DNA from: Comamonas sp. BIGb0152
Lineage (GTDB): Bacteria; Pseudomonadota; Gammaproteobacteria; Burkholderiales; Burkholderiaceae_C
Length of the DNA: 64,000 nucleotides
Direction: 5' to 3'
Assembly (NCBI RefSeq): GCF_024809975.1
Contig: NZ_JANUDY010000001.1
Span: 682,001-746,000, forward strand
Part shown: in pieces, positions 44,416-56,010 of the stretch
How the letters are laid out: each line of letters opens with the position of its first letter
Position numbering within the stretch: the first letter of the stretch is position 1
Program-made: the position numbers and the translations under genes
Notes under the pieces: model-generated
Told to the model about the DNA's origin: nothing
Database searches by the model: none
The model's input: only the letters and a program-made list of their open reading frames with translations

Positions 44416-45114
44416 CTAAGTGGACAGGGTCGCGCCCGGGCTGTGAGGCGCCGTGGATTCGAGCATATAGCCCAGCCCCCGCACGGTGACCACATGCACG
44501 TCGGCACCCGCCAGCTTGCGCCGCACCCGGTGCAGCACCTGCTCGATCGCATCGGGGCTGACCGTGCTGTCTTGCGGGAAGACCTTGGCGCTGAGTTTGG
44601 ATTTGCCGACGGGCGCGCCGGTGCGTGCCATCAAGGCCTCCAGCGCCGCATGCTCGCGTGGGGTCAGCGCCAGCATCTGCGCGGCCAGCCAGAAGGTGCG
44701 GTGGCTGCTGTCATAGCGCAAGGATCCGCATTGCTGCACCGCTTGCACCCTGCCCTGGCTGCGCCGGTACAGGGCCGCCAGGCGTGCCTCCAGCTCGGCC
44801 ACTTCAAAGGGTTTGGTCAGGTAGTCGTCGGCGCCTCGATGCAGGCCTTCCACCCGGTCTTGCACCGCCCCTTGCGCGGTCAGTACCAGCACCGGCTCAC
44901 GCCGGCCCTGGCTGCGCATCGACGACAACCAGTCAAAGCCATGCTGGTCGGGCAGTTGCAGATCCAGCACCACCACGTCAAAGGGGTCGTCCTGCAGCAA
45001 GCGGGTGGCCATGGCGGCATGCGAGGCGTGCACCGCCTCGATGTTGGATTGTTTGAGCGCGCGCACCAGCCAGGCCGCCATTTCCAGCTCGTCTTCAATC
45101 AGCAATATGCGCAT
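44416..45114 (-). CDS. TctD-like OmpR-family response regulator
   Basis: A 232-aa regulator with receiver domain (RILLIEDELEMAAWLVRAL, phospho-acceptor Asp in VVVLDLQLPDQHG, Lys in LTKPFEVAEL) and winged helix (LTPREHAALEALMARTGAPVGKSKLSAKVF... IEQVLHRVRRKLAGADVHVVTVRGLGYML). First gene of the regulator-kinase pair upstream of tctBA. It presumably activates the transporter genes in response to the substrate. Confidence 0.93.
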   Translation of the reverse strand: MRILLIEDELEMAAWLVRALKQSNIEAVHASHAAMATRLLQDDPFDVVVLDLQLPDQHGFDWLSSMRSQGRREPVLVLTAQGAVQDRVEGLHRGADDYLTKPFEVAELEARLAALYRRSQGRVQAVQQCGSLRYDSSHRTFWLAAQMLALTPREHAALEALMARTGAPVGKSKLSAKVFPQDSTVSPDAIEQVLHRVRRKLAGADVHVVTVRGLGYMLESTAPHSPGATLST

Positions 45115-45194
45115 GCTTAGCCGCCCGCTCGTGGAGCCACAAAGAGCGCGATCATACGCCTATGGACCGTTGCGCGGGTGTGCCGTGGGCGTCG

Positions 45195-45302
45195 CTACTC
45201 CTGGATCGGCGAGGGGATGCCAGGCGTGGGCACCGGTGGTGGCTGGATGGGAGCGGGGTCTTTGACGGGCGGCGCTTCCGGGTGACGGGGGTCAATATGC
45301 AT
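45195..45302 (-). CDS. Small proline-rich protein (hypothetical)
   Basis: A 35-residue ORF starting MHIDPRHPEAPPVKDPAP, about one third proline. It has an excellent Shine-Dalgarno sequence, AAGGAG 6 nt before the ATG at 45302, which is the main evidence. The longer frame from 45389 has none. It sits 87 nt downstream of the uvrA stop. Composition suggests an extended, disordered peptide. I do not recognise it. Confidence 0.55.
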   Translation of the reverse strand: MHIDPRHPEAPPVKDPAPIQPPPVPTPGIPSPIQE

Positions 45303-45389
45303 CAAAGGCTCCTTGAGAATCATCTCCGGGCATTGTGCCCAGGCCCGGCAGGGCGCGCTGTCAGCAAACGCCCTGCCGTCGCGGCGCAT

Positions 45390-48300
45390 TTAGCGCGCCA
45401 GCACGGGTGCCAGGGCCTTGCCGGTATGCGTGCCCGCCTGGACCAGGTCCTCGGGTGTACCCGTTGCCACAATGCGGCCGCCGGCATTGCCGCCTTCCGG
45501 CCCCAGGTCGATCACCCAGTCGGCCTCGGCGATCACATCCAGGTCATGCTCGATCACCACCACGCTGTGACCGGCATCCACCAGGCGGTGCAACACATGG
45601 ATCAGCTTGTCCACATCGGCCATGTGCAGGCCCACGGTAGGCTCATCGAGTACATACAAGGTATGGGGCGCCTTGTTGCCCCGGCGCGTGATGTCATCGC
45701 GCACCTTGGTCAGCTCGGTCACCAGCTTGATGCGCTGCGCCTCGCCGCCCGACAAGGTGGGCGAAGGCTGGCCCAGGGTCAAATAGCCCAGGCCCACATC
45801 CTGCAGCAGCTGCAGCGGATGGGCGATGCTGGGCATGCTGGCAAAGAAGGCCACGGCCTCGTCCACCTCCATCTGCAGCACCTCGCCAATGCTCTTGCCG
45901 CGCCAGGTCACCGCCAGGGTTTCGGGGCTGAAGCGGGCGCCATGGCAGACCTCACACGGCACCTTCACATCGGGCAGAAAGCTCATCTCGATGGTGCGCA
46001 TGCCCTGCCCCTCACAAGCGGGGCAGCGGCCCTCGCCAGTGTTGAAGGAGAAGCGCCCTGCCGCATAGCCGCGCGCCTTGGCTTCCAGGGTTTCGGCAAA
46101 CAGCTTGCGGATCGTGTCCCAAAAGCCGATGTAAGTGGCGGGGCAGGAGCGCGGCGTCTTGCCAATTGGCGTCTGGTCCACTTCCAGCACCCGGTCAATG
46201 CCTTCAAAGCCTTGCAAGCCCTTGCTGCCGATAAGCGCGGGGGCCTTGCCGGCATCCATGTCATCGCGCCCCGCCTTGGTCGAGCGCTGGCCCACCCAGG
46301 CGGCCACATTGGTCAGCAGCACATCGCGCGCCAAGGTGGATTTGCCCGAGCCCGACACGCCGGTGACCGCCACCAGGCGCTTGAGCGGCAGGCGCACATC
46401 GACGTTCTGCAGGTTGTGCAGGTTGGCACCCAGCACCGCCAGCCAGTGCAGCGGCGCCATGGCATCGGCGCGGGCCGGCGCCGCCATGGCGGCATTGGCC
46501 AGGGCGCTGTCGGCAGCCAGCGCTGCGGCCAGGTCTGCAGCGATCTGCTTCTTGGTGCGCTTTTTGGCGACGGGTGCGGCCTCGTCCGTGGGCGCTGCCA
46601 GCACCGCATCGGCCACGCCATGCACCAGCCGGCGCGGCTGGAAGGGGTGGCGCATCGCATGCAGCAGGTAGCGGCCGGTTTGCGATTCGGGCGCATCCAT
46701 CACATCCTGCGTCGTGCCCTGGGCCACCAGGCGGCCGCCACGCTTGCCAGCGCTGGGGCCAATGTCGATCACATGGTCGGCGCGGCGAATGGTGTCCTCA
46801 TCGTGCTCCACCACCACCAGGGTATTGCCCTTGGCGCCCAGCTTTTGCAGCGCATTAAGCAGGATGTGGTTGTCCCGCGCATGCAGGCCAATCGTGGGCT
46901 CGTCGAGCACATAGCACACCCCTTGCAGATTGCTGCCCAGCTGGGCGGCCAGGCGGATGCGCTGTGCCTCTCCGCCTGACAAGGTGGGCGCGCCCCGGTC
47001 CAGGGTCAGGTAACCCAGGCCGACCTCTTCCAAAAAGGCCAGGCGGCTGTGGATCTCGGGCAGCAAATCGCGGGAGATATCGCTTTCGCGGCCGGACAGC
47101 GACAAGCCCTCCACCCAGAGCCGCACATCCGTGACCGACAACTGGGCAATGGCGGCAATCGACCGGTCATGGAACAGCACCGCACGTGCGGTCGCATTCA
47201 GCCGCGTGCCCTGGCAGCTTGGGCAGGTGGTTTCGCCCACATCGTCGGCCTCGGGCTCCTCAAAGCTTTGCTCGCGGCCCCGGTTGTCCTGGGCCATGAC
47301 GGAGTCGTCATAGACCTTGCGCTGGTCCTTGGTCAGCTTGACGCCGGTGCCCACGCAATCGGGGCACCAGCCGTGCTTGCTGTTGTAGGAGAACAGGCGC
47401 GGATCCAGCTCGGCATAGCTGGTGGCGCACACCGGGCAGGCACGTTTGGTGGAGAACACCTGCAGTTTGCCGATGGCCGCCGTATCACTGCCTGCCTGCA
47501 TGGCCGCTTCCAAGGTGCCGATGGCCGACAGCACATGCAGCACGCCCTTGCCCAGCTCCAGCGCCGTGGCCAGCTTGTCGCGCAGCAGGGCCTCGTTCTC
47601 GGGCTTGATCTCGATGCTGGCCACCGGCAGCTCGACCGTGTGTTCCTTGAAGCGGTCCAGGCGCGGAAAGCCGGTGGTGGGCAGAAACTGGCCATCGACG
47701 CGCAGATGGGTGTAGCCACGCGGCCGCGCCCAGTCTGCCAGCTCGGTGTACACGCCCTTGCGGGCAACCACCAGCGGCGCCATCAGGCCAATCAGCTGGC
47801 CCCGGTACTGGGTCATCAGCTGGGCGGCAATGCTCTCGGGCGTTTGCGGCTGCACGGCCGCGCCATCCTTGGTGCAGTGCTGCACGCCCAGCTTCACGTA
47901 GAGCAGGCGCAGAAAATGCCAGACCTCGGTGGTGGTACCCACGGTGGATTTGCGCCCGCCGCGCGAGAGGCGCTGCTCAATCGCCACCGTCGGCGGAATG
48001 CCGTAGACCGCATCCACCTCGGGCCGGCCTGCCGGCTGCACAATGGAGCGCGCATAGGCGTTCAGCGATTCGAGGTAGCGGCGCTGGCCTTCGTTGAACA
48101 AAATGTCAAACGCCAGGGTGGACTTGCCCGAGCCCGAGACGCCCGTCACCACATTGAACTTGCCACGCGGAATATCCACGCTCAAATTCTTGAGGTTGTG
48201 CTCCTTGGCATTGATGATCTGGATGCTGTTGCCCGGCCCGGGCAGCGCGGCGCTTTGCGCAGGCGCTGCCAGCGCATAAGCGGCACGCTGCTCACGCACT

Positions 48301-51300
48301 TCATGGGGCTGGCCGTCTCCGCGCTCGCCGAGCATGGCCAGCTCGTAATCGCGCAGCGCCTGCGCGGTGTAGGAGCGGCCAGACTTGCGCACCTCCTCGG
48401 GCGTACCCTCTTCCACCACCTTGCCGCCGTCTTCGCCGGCATCCGGCCCCAGGTCGATCAGCCAGTCGCTGGCACGGATCACATCGAGGTTGTGCTCAAT
48501 GACGATCAGCGAGTTGCCCACCTCCAGCAGCTTGCGCAGCGCCCGCATCAGCTTGGCGATGTCTTCAAAGTGCAGGCCGGTGGTGGGCTCGTCAAACAGG
48601 AACAAGGTGCCTTTGCGGGCCAGCGCCTGCTTGGATTTGGCCGCGCTCTTGGCCGCCCCCGCCAGAAAACCGGCCAGCTTCAGGCGCTGGGCTTCGCCGC
48701 CCGACAAGGTCGGCACCGGCTGGCCCAGCTTCACATACTCCAGACCCACATCCACGATGGGCTGCAGCGCACGGATCACCTCGCGGTCCTTGGCGAACAG
48801 CACGGCCGCCTGGCTGACGGTCAGCTCCAGCACATCGGCCACATTCATCAGGCGGCCATCGCGCTCGATGCGTACCTCCAGAATCTCGGCGCGGTAGCGC
48901 TTGCCATCGCAGTCCGGGCAGCGCAGGTACACGTCGGAGAGAAACTGCATCTCCACATGCTCAAAGCCCGAACCGCCGCAGGTAGGGCAGCGGCCATCGC
49001 CACTGTTGAAGCTGAACTTGCCGGCGGTGTAGCCGCGCTGCAGCGACAGCGGCGCCGTCGCAAACAGCTCACGCACCGCATCCCAGGCACCGACATAGCT
49101 GACCGGGTTGGAACGCGCCGTCTTGCCAATCGGCGACTGGTCCACAAAGACGATGTCGGACAGATGGTCCGCCCCCAGCAGGCGCTGGTGCGCGCCAGCC
49201 AGCTCGGTGGGCTTGCCAAAATGGCGCATCAAAGCGGGTGCCAGCACATCCTGGATCAAGGTGGATTTACCCGAACCCGACACGCCGGTGACCACCACCA
49301 TGCGCTGGAGCGGAAAATCCACCGACACATTCTGCAGGTTGTGCTCGGTCGCGCCCTCCAGAATCAGACGCGGCGTGCTTTCGGTCACCATGCGCTTGGC
49401 ACCCATGCCGACCTGCTTGCGGCCGCCCAAATAGGCGCCAGTCAAGGTATCGGCATGGCGCAGTTCAAGAGGGCTGCCATCAAACACAATCTGCCCCCCC
49501 TTCTCGCCCGGGCCCGGGCCCATGTCGATCATGCGGTCGGCGGCAAACATCACCGCCGGATCATGCTCCACCACCACCAGGGTGTTGCCGGCGTCGCGCA
49601 AGCGCTTCATCGCCACGATGATCCGTTCCATATCACGCGGGTGCAGCCCGATGGAGGGCTCATCGAGCACGAACAAGGTGTTGACCAGCGAGGTGCCCAG
49701 GGCCGTAGTCAGGTTGATGCGCTGCACCTCGCCACCGCTCAAGGTACGGCTCTGGCGGTCCAGGGTCAGGTAGCCGATGCCGACGTCGCAGAGGTAGAGC
49801 AGACGGTTGCTGATTTCCTCGTGCAACAGCCGCAAGGCCTGGGCATCGCCATCGTTGCTGCGGCGGATGTCCATGCTGGCAAAAAACACGCGCAACCGGG
49901 CAATCGGCAGCAGCATCAAATCATGCAGGCTCAGGCCGGGCAGCGCCTCCAGCTGCGCCCGCGTCCAGGCCACGCCTTGGGGCATGAAGCGCTTGTCCGC
50001 AGGCAAGGCGGCATCCGCATCCTTCTTGCTGCCAATACGCCACAGCAGGCTCTCGGTCTTCAGCCGAGCACCGCTACAGACCGGGCAAGGCGTGTAGCTG
50101 CGGTACTTGGACAGCAAGACGCGGATATGCATCTTGTAGGACTTGGTTTCCAGATACTCAAAATAGCGGCGGATGCCATACCACTGGCGGCTCCAGTTGC
50201 CGTCCTTGTAGCCCTCCTCGCCATGGATGACCCAGTCCTTCTGCGCCTCGGTCAGCTTGGCCCAGGCAGTGTCGCGGGGAATGCCCTGCGCCTCAGCATG
50301 GCGCATCAAATCGTCCTGGATCTCTTTCCAGGCGGGTGTCTGGATGGGCTTGATCACGCCGGTGCGCAAGGTGAGCTTGTCGTTGGGAATCACCAGGCCC
50401 CAGTCGACCCCAATGACCCGGCCAAAGCCCCGGCAGGCATCGCAGGCACCCACCGCAGAGTTGAACGAGAACATCGACGGCGTGGGCTCGCGGTAGCGCA
50501 GGCCACTCTCGGGGCAGTGCAGGCCGGCAGAAAACTTCCACAGCGCGGGCTCGGCGGTGTTGCCCTCGGCATCGGCCTCTGCGATGGCATACACCGTCAT
50601 CTCGCCGCTGCCGCGCTTCAAGGCCACTTCAATGGCCTCAATCACGCGTGCCTTCTCGGCCTTGCTGAGACGAAAACGGTCGGCCACCACATCGAGCAGC
50701 TTGACCCGCAGGGGCGCCTCGGCAGCCGCCTGCTTGCCGGCCTTGGGCTTTTTCTTGCTGCTGTCCACGGCGGCAGCATGCCGCACCGCATCGACCTCGC
50801 GCTCGGCCTGCACCTTGGTGAAGCCGCTGGCCGACAGCCATTGCTCGACCTGCTCGGCGCTGGTGTTGGCCGGCAACTCGACGGGGAAGGTGATCACGAT
50901 GCGCGGGTCACCCGCCTGGCTGCGCTGCAGCAGCTTCTCGTAAATGCTCTCGGGCGTGTCGTGCTGCACTGCCAAGGCGGTCTGCTGGTCAAACAGATGG
51001 CCGGCGCGTGCTACGAGCAGTTTCAAGTGGTCGTTCAGCTCGGTCATCGTGCCCACGGTGGAGCGCGAGCTGCGCACCGGGTTGGTCTGGTCGATCGCAA
51101 TCGCCGGCGGCACGCCCTCGACCTTGTCGACGGCCGGCTTGTCCATGCGGTCGAGGAACTGGCGCGCATAGGCGCTGAAGGTCTCGACATAGCGGCGCTG
51201 CCCCTCGGCATACAAGGTGTCAAACACCAGGCTGGACTTGCCCGAGCCGCTGGGCCCTGTCACCACGGTCAGCTCCCCCGTGCGGATATCCAGATCCAGA

Positions 51301-51353
51301 TTCTTGAGGTTGTGCTGACGCGCACCACGGATGCGAATGTTTTCCTGAGACAT
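45390..51353 (-). CDS. uvrA: Double-length excinuclease ABC subunit A (tandem UvrA)
   Basis: Damage-recognition ATPase of nucleotide excision repair, here 1987 aa against about 940 for E. coli UvrA. Two complete UvrA units are fused: unit one to about residue 1000, a linker, and unit two from about 1040 ([21 protein letters not shown]). Four Walker A motifs are seen (GPSGSGKSS near 35; GVSGSGKST near 688, 1068 and 1663), each half with two LSGGE(V/A)QR signatures. CxxC zinc modules ([16 protein letters not shown]...[12 protein letters not shown]...CEVC) recur. UvrA normally dimerises, so this may be a covalent dimer. No frameshift or stop is present. A LexA-type box lies 190 bp upstream. Confidence 0.96.
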   Translation of the reverse strand: MSQENIRIRGARQHNLKNLDLDIRTGELTVVTGPSGSGKSSLVFDTLYAEGQRRYVETFSAYARQFLDRMDKPAVDKVEGVPPAIAIDQTNPVRSSRSTVGTMTELNDHLKLLVARAGHLFDQQTALAVQHDTPESIYEKLLQRSQAGDPRIVITFPVELPANTSAEQVEQWLSASGFTKVQAEREVDAVRHAAAVDSSKKKPKAGKQAAAEAPLRVKLLDVVADRFRLSKAEKARVIEAIEVALKRGSGEMTVYAIAEADAEGNTAEPALWKFSAGLHCPESGLRYREPTPSMFSFNSAVGACDACRGFGRVIGVDWGLVIPNDKLTLRTGVIKPIQTPAWKEIQDDLMRHAEAQGIPRDTAWAKLTEAQKDWVIHGEEGYKDGNWSRQWYGIRRYFEYLETKSYKMHIRVLLSKYRSYTPCPVCSGARLKTESLLWRIGSKKDADAALPADKRFMPQGVAWTRAQLEALPGLSLHDLMLLPIARLRVFFASMDIRRSNDGDAQALRLLHEEISNRLLYLCDVGIGYLTLDRQSRTLSGGEVQRINLTTALGTSLVNTLFVLDEPSIGLHPRDMERIIVAMKRLRDAGNTLVVVEHDPAVMFAADRMIDMGPGPGEKGGQIVFDGSPLELRHADTLTGAYLGGRKQVGMGAKRMVTESTPRLILEGATEHNLQNVSVDFPLQRMVVVTGVSGSGKSTLIQDVLAPALMRHFGKPTELAGAHQRLLGADHLSDIVFVDQSPIGKTARSNPVSYVGAWDAVRELFATAPLSLQRGYTAGKFSFNSGDGRCPTCGGSGFEHVEMQFLSDVYLRCPDCDGKRYRAEILEVRIERDGRLMNVADVLELTVSQAAVLFAKDREVIRALQPIVDVGLEYVKLGQPVPTLSGGEAQRLKLAGFLAGAAKSAAKSKQALARKGTLFLFDEPTTGLHFEDIAKLMRALRKLLEVGNSLIVIEHNLDVIRASDWLIDLGPDAGEDGGKVVEEGTPEEVRKSGRSYTAQALRDYELAMLGERGDGQPHEVREQRAAYALAAPAQSAALPGPGNSIQIINAKEHNLKNLSVDIPRGKFNVVTGVSGSGKSTLAFDILFNEGQRRYLESLNAYARSIVQPAGRPEVDAVYGIPPTVAIEQRLSRGGRKSTVGTTTEVWHFLRLLYVKLGVQHCTKDGAAVQPQTPESIAAQLMTQYRGQLIGLMAPLVVARKGVYTELADWARPRGYTHLRVDGQFLPTTGFPRLDRFKEHTVELPVASIEIKPENEALLRDKLATALELGKGVLHVLSAIGTLEAAMQAGSDTAAIGKLQVFSTKRACPVCATSYAELDPRLFSYNSKHGWCPDCVGTGVKLTKDQRKVYDDSVMAQDNRGREQSFEEPEADDVGETTCPSCQGTRLNATARAVLFHDRSIAAIAQLSVTDVRLWVEGLSLSGRESDISRDLLPEIHSRLAFLEEVGLGYLTLDRGAPTLSGGEAQRIRLAAQLGSNLQGVCYVLDEPTIGLHARDNHILLNALQKLGAKGNTLVVVEHDEDTIRRADHVIDIGPSAGKRGGRLVAQGTTQDVMDAPESQTGRYLLHAMRHPFQPRRLVHGVADAVLAAPTDEAAPVAKKRTKKQIAADLAAALAADSALANAAMAAPARADAMAPLHWLAVLGANLHNLQNVDVRLPLKRLVAVTGVSGSGKSTLARDVLLTNVAAWVGQRSTKAGRDDMDAGKAPALIGSKGLQGFEGIDRVLEVDQTPIGKTPRSCPATYIGFWDTIRKLFAETLEAKARGYAAGRFSFNTGEGRCPACEGQGMRTIEMSFLPDVKVPCEVCHGARFSPETLAVTWRGKSIGEVLQMEVDEAVAFFASMPSIAHPLQLLQDVGLGYLTLGQPSPTLSGGEAQRIKLVTELTKVRDDITRRGNKAPHTLYVLDEPTVGLHMADVDKLIHVLHRLVDAGHSVVVIEHDLDVIAEADWVIDLGPEGGNAGGRIVATGTPEDLVQAGTHTGKALAPVLAR

Positions 51354-51542
51354 ACCGATGAGCTATCCAGTAATTCGTTGGCGCAGTGCAGCACCCGAAT
51401 AAGCACGGCCTCAGGCGCAAGGCCAGAGATGCCCAAATACGGATGACTGACAAGACTGCGGGGGAGCAAAATGATCGTGAACAACCATTCTAGGGAGTTC
51501 GCCCGGCACGCAACGCCGCTTGCGGCAAAGCCCTGCAAACCA

Positions 51543-51558
51543 CTGTACAAATTTACAG
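51543..51558. promoter_or_regulatory. LexA (SOS) box upstream of uvrA
   Basis: CTGTACAAATTTACAG matches the CTGT-N8-ACAG consensus exactly and lies 190 bp upstream of the uvrA start. On the minus strand a possible promoter (TTGCTA, 15 bp, TACAGT) overlaps it, the expected arrangement for LexA repression. Confidence 0.75.
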
Positions 51559-51604
51559 ATATTAGCAATTAGGAGACATCACTCCCCCCTCTGCCTGCCG
51601 CCCA

Positions 51605-51637
51605 TGAAAAAACCCGCATCCTCTCGAATGCGGGTTC
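51605..51637 (-). terminator. Terminator after the porin gene
   Basis: AACCCGCAT (51611-51619) and ATGCGGGTT (51628-51636) form a 9-bp stem; on the minus strand TTTTTTCAT follows. It lies just beyond the porin stop at 51673. Confidence 0.85.
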
Positions 51638-51672
51638 AGGGGCGGAAGGCGCGCTGGGCGCCTTAGGCCTGC

Positions 51673-52650
51673 TTAGAAGTTGTGGCGGATCCCAGCAGCG
51701 AAGGTGCTGAAGTCGGCGCCGGAGACACCGGTGGCGTAGCTGGCGTTGGCCTTGTTGTCGACCTTGGTGTAGCCAGCGTACAGCTTGGAGCGCTTGCTCA
51801 GGTTGTAGTTGTAGCCCAGGATCAGCTGGCGTGCGCCGCTGTTGCTGACGTCATCCCACTTGCCTGCCCAGCCGAAGCCAGCCACGAATTCGGAAGCACC
51901 CATGGTGTACATACCGGTCACGCGGGCCGCATTGCGCTTGCCGCGCAGCTCTTCGTCAGAGCGCTGGTAGTAAGCACCCAGCTGGAAGGCATTGATGGTG
52001 TAGTGAGCGCGCAGGCCCAGTTGCTTGTCGCCACCGACCTTGGTGAAGCCAGCACCCAGGGCCAGCGGGCCGCTTTCCCAGTTGGCTGCCAGGTCGTAGC
52101 CGTTCTTGTCGTTGGTGCCAGCAGCCTTTTCATGGAACGAGGTCGCGCCTTCGATGGTCAGGCCACCCAGGATCACGGGGGTGCGGTAGGCGATCTTGTT
52201 GGAGTCGCGCATCACGTAGGTGTACAGCGCGTCCGACAGCGAACCGGTGTCGTGGTTAGGCTGGTCCAGCACGCCGTAGTCGGCCACTGCGTAGTAGGAC
52301 TCGGAGGTGAAGGTACCCAGACGCAGCATACCGAAGCCGCCTTCCAGGTTCACTTCGCTCTGGCGCTTGAAGTTCAGACCGCCAGCGGAGCCGGTGCCCG
52401 AGCCGTCATCAGAGTTGAAACCCGATTCCAGCACGAAGCCAGCCTTCAGGCCGCCACCCAGGTCTTCCGTACCACGGAAGCCGATACGCGATGCGTTGTT
52501 GAACAGACCGGTGGTCGACACATCGCCCACCTTTTGGCGTTCCACCGAGGTATTCACACGGCCATAAACCTGCACGCTGCTTTGTGCCAGCGCAGCGGTG
52601 GAGCCAGCAACGGCCAAGGTGGCAATCATCAAACGATTCAGTGAACGCAT
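51673..52650 (-). CDS. Gram-negative porin
   Basis: A 325-aa outer membrane porin of the trimeric beta-proteobacterial type (Porin_4). A signal peptide ends in ALAQSSVQVYGRVNTSVE; the mature protein shows alternating beta-strand pattern with NASRIGFRGTEDLGGGLKAGFVLESGF near the start and the C-terminal Phe in FAAGIRHNF needed for BAM recognition. A GAGGAC Shine-Dalgarno sequence precedes the ATG. Codon use looks more biased than in neighbours, consistent with high expression. Confidence 0.95.
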   Translation of the reverse strand: MRSLNRLMIATLAVAGSTAALAQSSVQVYGRVNTSVERQKVGDVSTTGLFNNASRIGFRGTEDLGGGLKAGFVLESGFNSDDGSGTGSAGGLNFKRQSEVNLEGGFGMLRLGTFTSESYYAVADYGVLDQPNHDTGSLSDALYTYVMRDSNKIAYRTPVILGGLTIEGATSFHEKAAGTNDKNGYDLAANWESGPLALGAGFTKVGGDKQLGLRAHYTINAFQLGAYYQRSDEELRGKRNAARVTGMYTMGASEFVAGFGWAGKWDDVSNSGARQLILGYNYNLSKRSKLYAGYTKVDNKANASYATGVSGADFSTFAAGIRHNF

Positions 52651-52860
52651 AGTGTCCTCGGGGATGGAGTAATAAAAATGGTTTGGACGGTGCCGACTGG
52701 GTTTTCAAAACGCCGTATTCAGCTCGTCACATATTATTAATTCTAGGCGGCAGACCCCATTTTCGGCGCTGTATATCGCGCAGATTTTGCGAGAGTGACG
52801 CATTGTTACCACACTTCCATGACAGACCCTGGTATTAACCATGAGGCCTAGAAAAGGCGC

Positions 52861-52888
52861 AAAAAAAACAGCACCCGAAGGTGCTGTT
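52861..52888 (-). terminator. Terminator downstream of the MHS transporter gene
   Basis: AACAGCACC (52867-52875) and GGTGCTGTT (52880-52888) around CGAA, followed on the minus strand by eight T residues. It lies 230 nt past the transporter stop, beyond the stem-loop element. Confidence 0.8.
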
Positions 52889-52959
52889 GGGAGGTGAAAG
52901 CCTCAGGTGTTACGCGGCGCGCATTCCTCGGGATCCTCCGCATAACCCTCGCCAAGCGG

Positions 52960-53060
52960 GATGGACGCGGATCGGGATGAGACGCAAGGCGTCTTTTGCA
53001 GTCAATAGCCGTAGCTATTGACAAGGAAGACAACGCAGCGGATCGCCCGAGCCCGCGTTC
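52960..53060. repeat. Palindromic stem-loop element, probable intergenic repeat
   Basis: Contains the perfect hairpin GTCAATAGC (53001-53009), loop CGTA, GCTATTGAC (53014-53022), preceded by a second small hairpin GACGC-AAG-GCGTC (52981-52993). Flanks show further imperfect dyad symmetry (ACGCGGATCGGG against CGGATCGCCCGAG). Sequences ending in AAGACAACGCAGCGGATCG are, as I recall, repeated between genes in Burkholderiales. Copy number cannot be judged from one window. Confidence 0.45.
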
Positions 53061-53117
53061 AGACCACGGCAGGGAGTTTTGCAGAGGGTCCCTAGGGGCC
53101 CTCTCGCATTTTGGATC

Positions 53118-54776
<1,659 letters not shown>

Positions 54777-55041
54777 GTTGTTGTCTCCTTGTAGTGTTGC
54801 CGCTCTTTTTTTTGGCGGACACTGCATTCTTCAAGGAAGCGCTGACCCAAGTCTGACGGTTTTCCAACACAAGCTTGCAGGTCGCTGACAATTCGCTGAC
54901 AAACTCCAGTGCAACCCGCAGAAATCGTTTTGCCATGCGGAAAATCGCTGCACTGCAGCATCAACCAAGGGAAAGTCCTAGGCCTGGCAAAACAGGGCGG
55001 AGAGGCATTTTGCCGCGCGCTGCGGCTGCAAAAACGGCGGC

Positions 55042-55689
55042 TCAGGCCTTGGTCAAACCCGAGGGACGGTTGGCGGCCGCCTCCCAGTGCCCATCGGCAA
55101 ACCAGGCATCGCCGTTCAGGCAGGCGCTCAGCATCGGCAGCCCATCCAGGCCCCAGAACAGCTGCCCGTCCAGCACCATGCTGGGCACGCCAAAAGCCCC
55201 GGCGGCGGTGGCCGCATCGGTGTTGCTGCGCAGCCATTGCTTGGCCTCTTGCTCGGCCGCATCACCGCTGCGCAGCTGCTCGGCCAAGGTCTGCTGCAAA
55301 GCCTGCAGGCGCTGCGGCTCCAGCGCGTCGGCGCCACCCAGCCAGACATGGCGAAAGATCGCATCGGCCGTGAAGCGGTTGATGCAGCCGCCCTGGCCCG
55401 TGCGCAAGGCCAGGCGCAGCAAAGGCAGCGGGTTGAAAGGGTGTTGCGCAGGCATCTGCAGGCCGCAGCCCTGGCGCTCGCCCAGCCAGCTCACATGGCG
55501 GTAGGTCCAGGCACGCTTGTCGGCAATACCGGCCGGGCCGGGGTTGGCATGCTGCTGCAGCAGCGCACCCAGCAGCACGGGCCGGTAGCGCACATGCACG
55601 CTATGGCCTTGCAGCGCCTGGGGCAGCGCATCAAAGGCCAGCCAGGCGTAAGGTGAGACAAAGTCCAGGTAGAAATCGATGGTCTTCAT
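55042..55689 (-). CDS. 2-hydroxychromene-2-carboxylate isomerase-like protein (DsbA fold)
   Basis: A 215-aa kappa-class GST/DsbA-fold protein. The N-terminal motif FYLDFVSPYAWLAFDALP carries the Ser that replaces the thioredoxin cysteine and binds glutathione in this family; GAFGVPSMVLDGQLFWGLD is the cis-Pro region. HCCA isomerases act in naphthalene-type degradation, but no aromatic genes are near, so the true substrate is uncertain. It lies 11 nt downstream of the DUF1289 gene. Confidence 0.85.
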   Translation of the reverse strand: MKTIDFYLDFVSPYAWLAFDALPQALQGHSVHVRYRPVLLGALLQQHANPGPAGIADKRAWTYRHVSWLGERQGCGLQMPAQHPFNPLPLLRLALRTGQGGCINRFTADAIFRHVWLGGADALEPQRLQALQQTLAEQLRSGDAAEQEAKQWLRSNTDAATAAGAFGVPSMVLDGQLFWGLDGLPMLSACLNGDAWFADGHWEAAANRPSGLTKA

Positions 55690-55701
55690 ACCCGGACTCC
55701 T

Positions 55702-56010
55702 TTAGGGTGCAGGCACCAGTGGTCGGCCATTGCTGCCCAGGCCCGCGCGGCCCAGCGCCTGCAACCAGATCTGCTGGCGCTCTGCCGTCTCAGCCTTGGA
55801 CCAGGCACGGATTTCGTCGATCGAGCGGTAGCAGCCGATGCAATGGCTGCGGTCCGCATTCATCTTGCACAACGACACGCAAGGCGATGGCACTACATCG
55901 GCGTAATCGGCGGCAAAAGCGCCGGTCACGCGGACCTGCTTGGTGCGGGCCGCCAGCGGCGCGGGCGAGGCCACGGGCAGCGCTACGGGTTGTTCTGCTT
56001 GCTCGCTCAT
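55702..56010 (-). CDS. DUF1289 domain protein
   Basis: A 102-aa protein with the DUF1289 four-cysteine motif, SPCVSLCKMNADRSHCIGCYRSIDEI, likely a small metal- or Fe-S-binding module, followed by the usual W-x4-A-x-R helix (IRAWSKAETAERQQIW). The first 35 residues are Ala/Pro-rich. Function unknown. Its start overlaps the stop of the YbaK-type gene by ATGA. Confidence 0.88.
   Translation of the reverse strand: MSEQAEQPVALPVASPAPLAARTKQVRVTGAFAADYADVVPSPCVSLCKMNADRSHCIGCYRSIDEIRAWSKAETAERQQIWLQALGRAGLGSNGRPLVPAP

Larger units (their letters stand above)
52651..53117. other. Intergenic region between the porin and the MHS transporter
   Basis: About 470 bp. The part next to the porin (52651-52800) is AT-rich and must contain the porin promoter. 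Then come a minus-strand terminator (52861-52888) and a palindromic stem-loop element (about 52960-53060). No credible coding sequence was found. Confidence 0.5.

Noticed and set aside
47049-51446. A 1465-codon open frame on the plus strand, antisense to uvrA
   Set aside because: It mirrors the uvrA frame in GC-rich DNA, its translation is rich in His, Gln, Gly and Arg without recognisable domains, and there is no ribosome site or promoter. It is a shadow of real coding on the other strand.
53085-53108. GC-rich inverted repeat directly after the MHS transporter stop
   Set aside because: The stem leaves a 2-nt loop and has no T-run on the minus strand; the terminator at 52861-52888 is far better.
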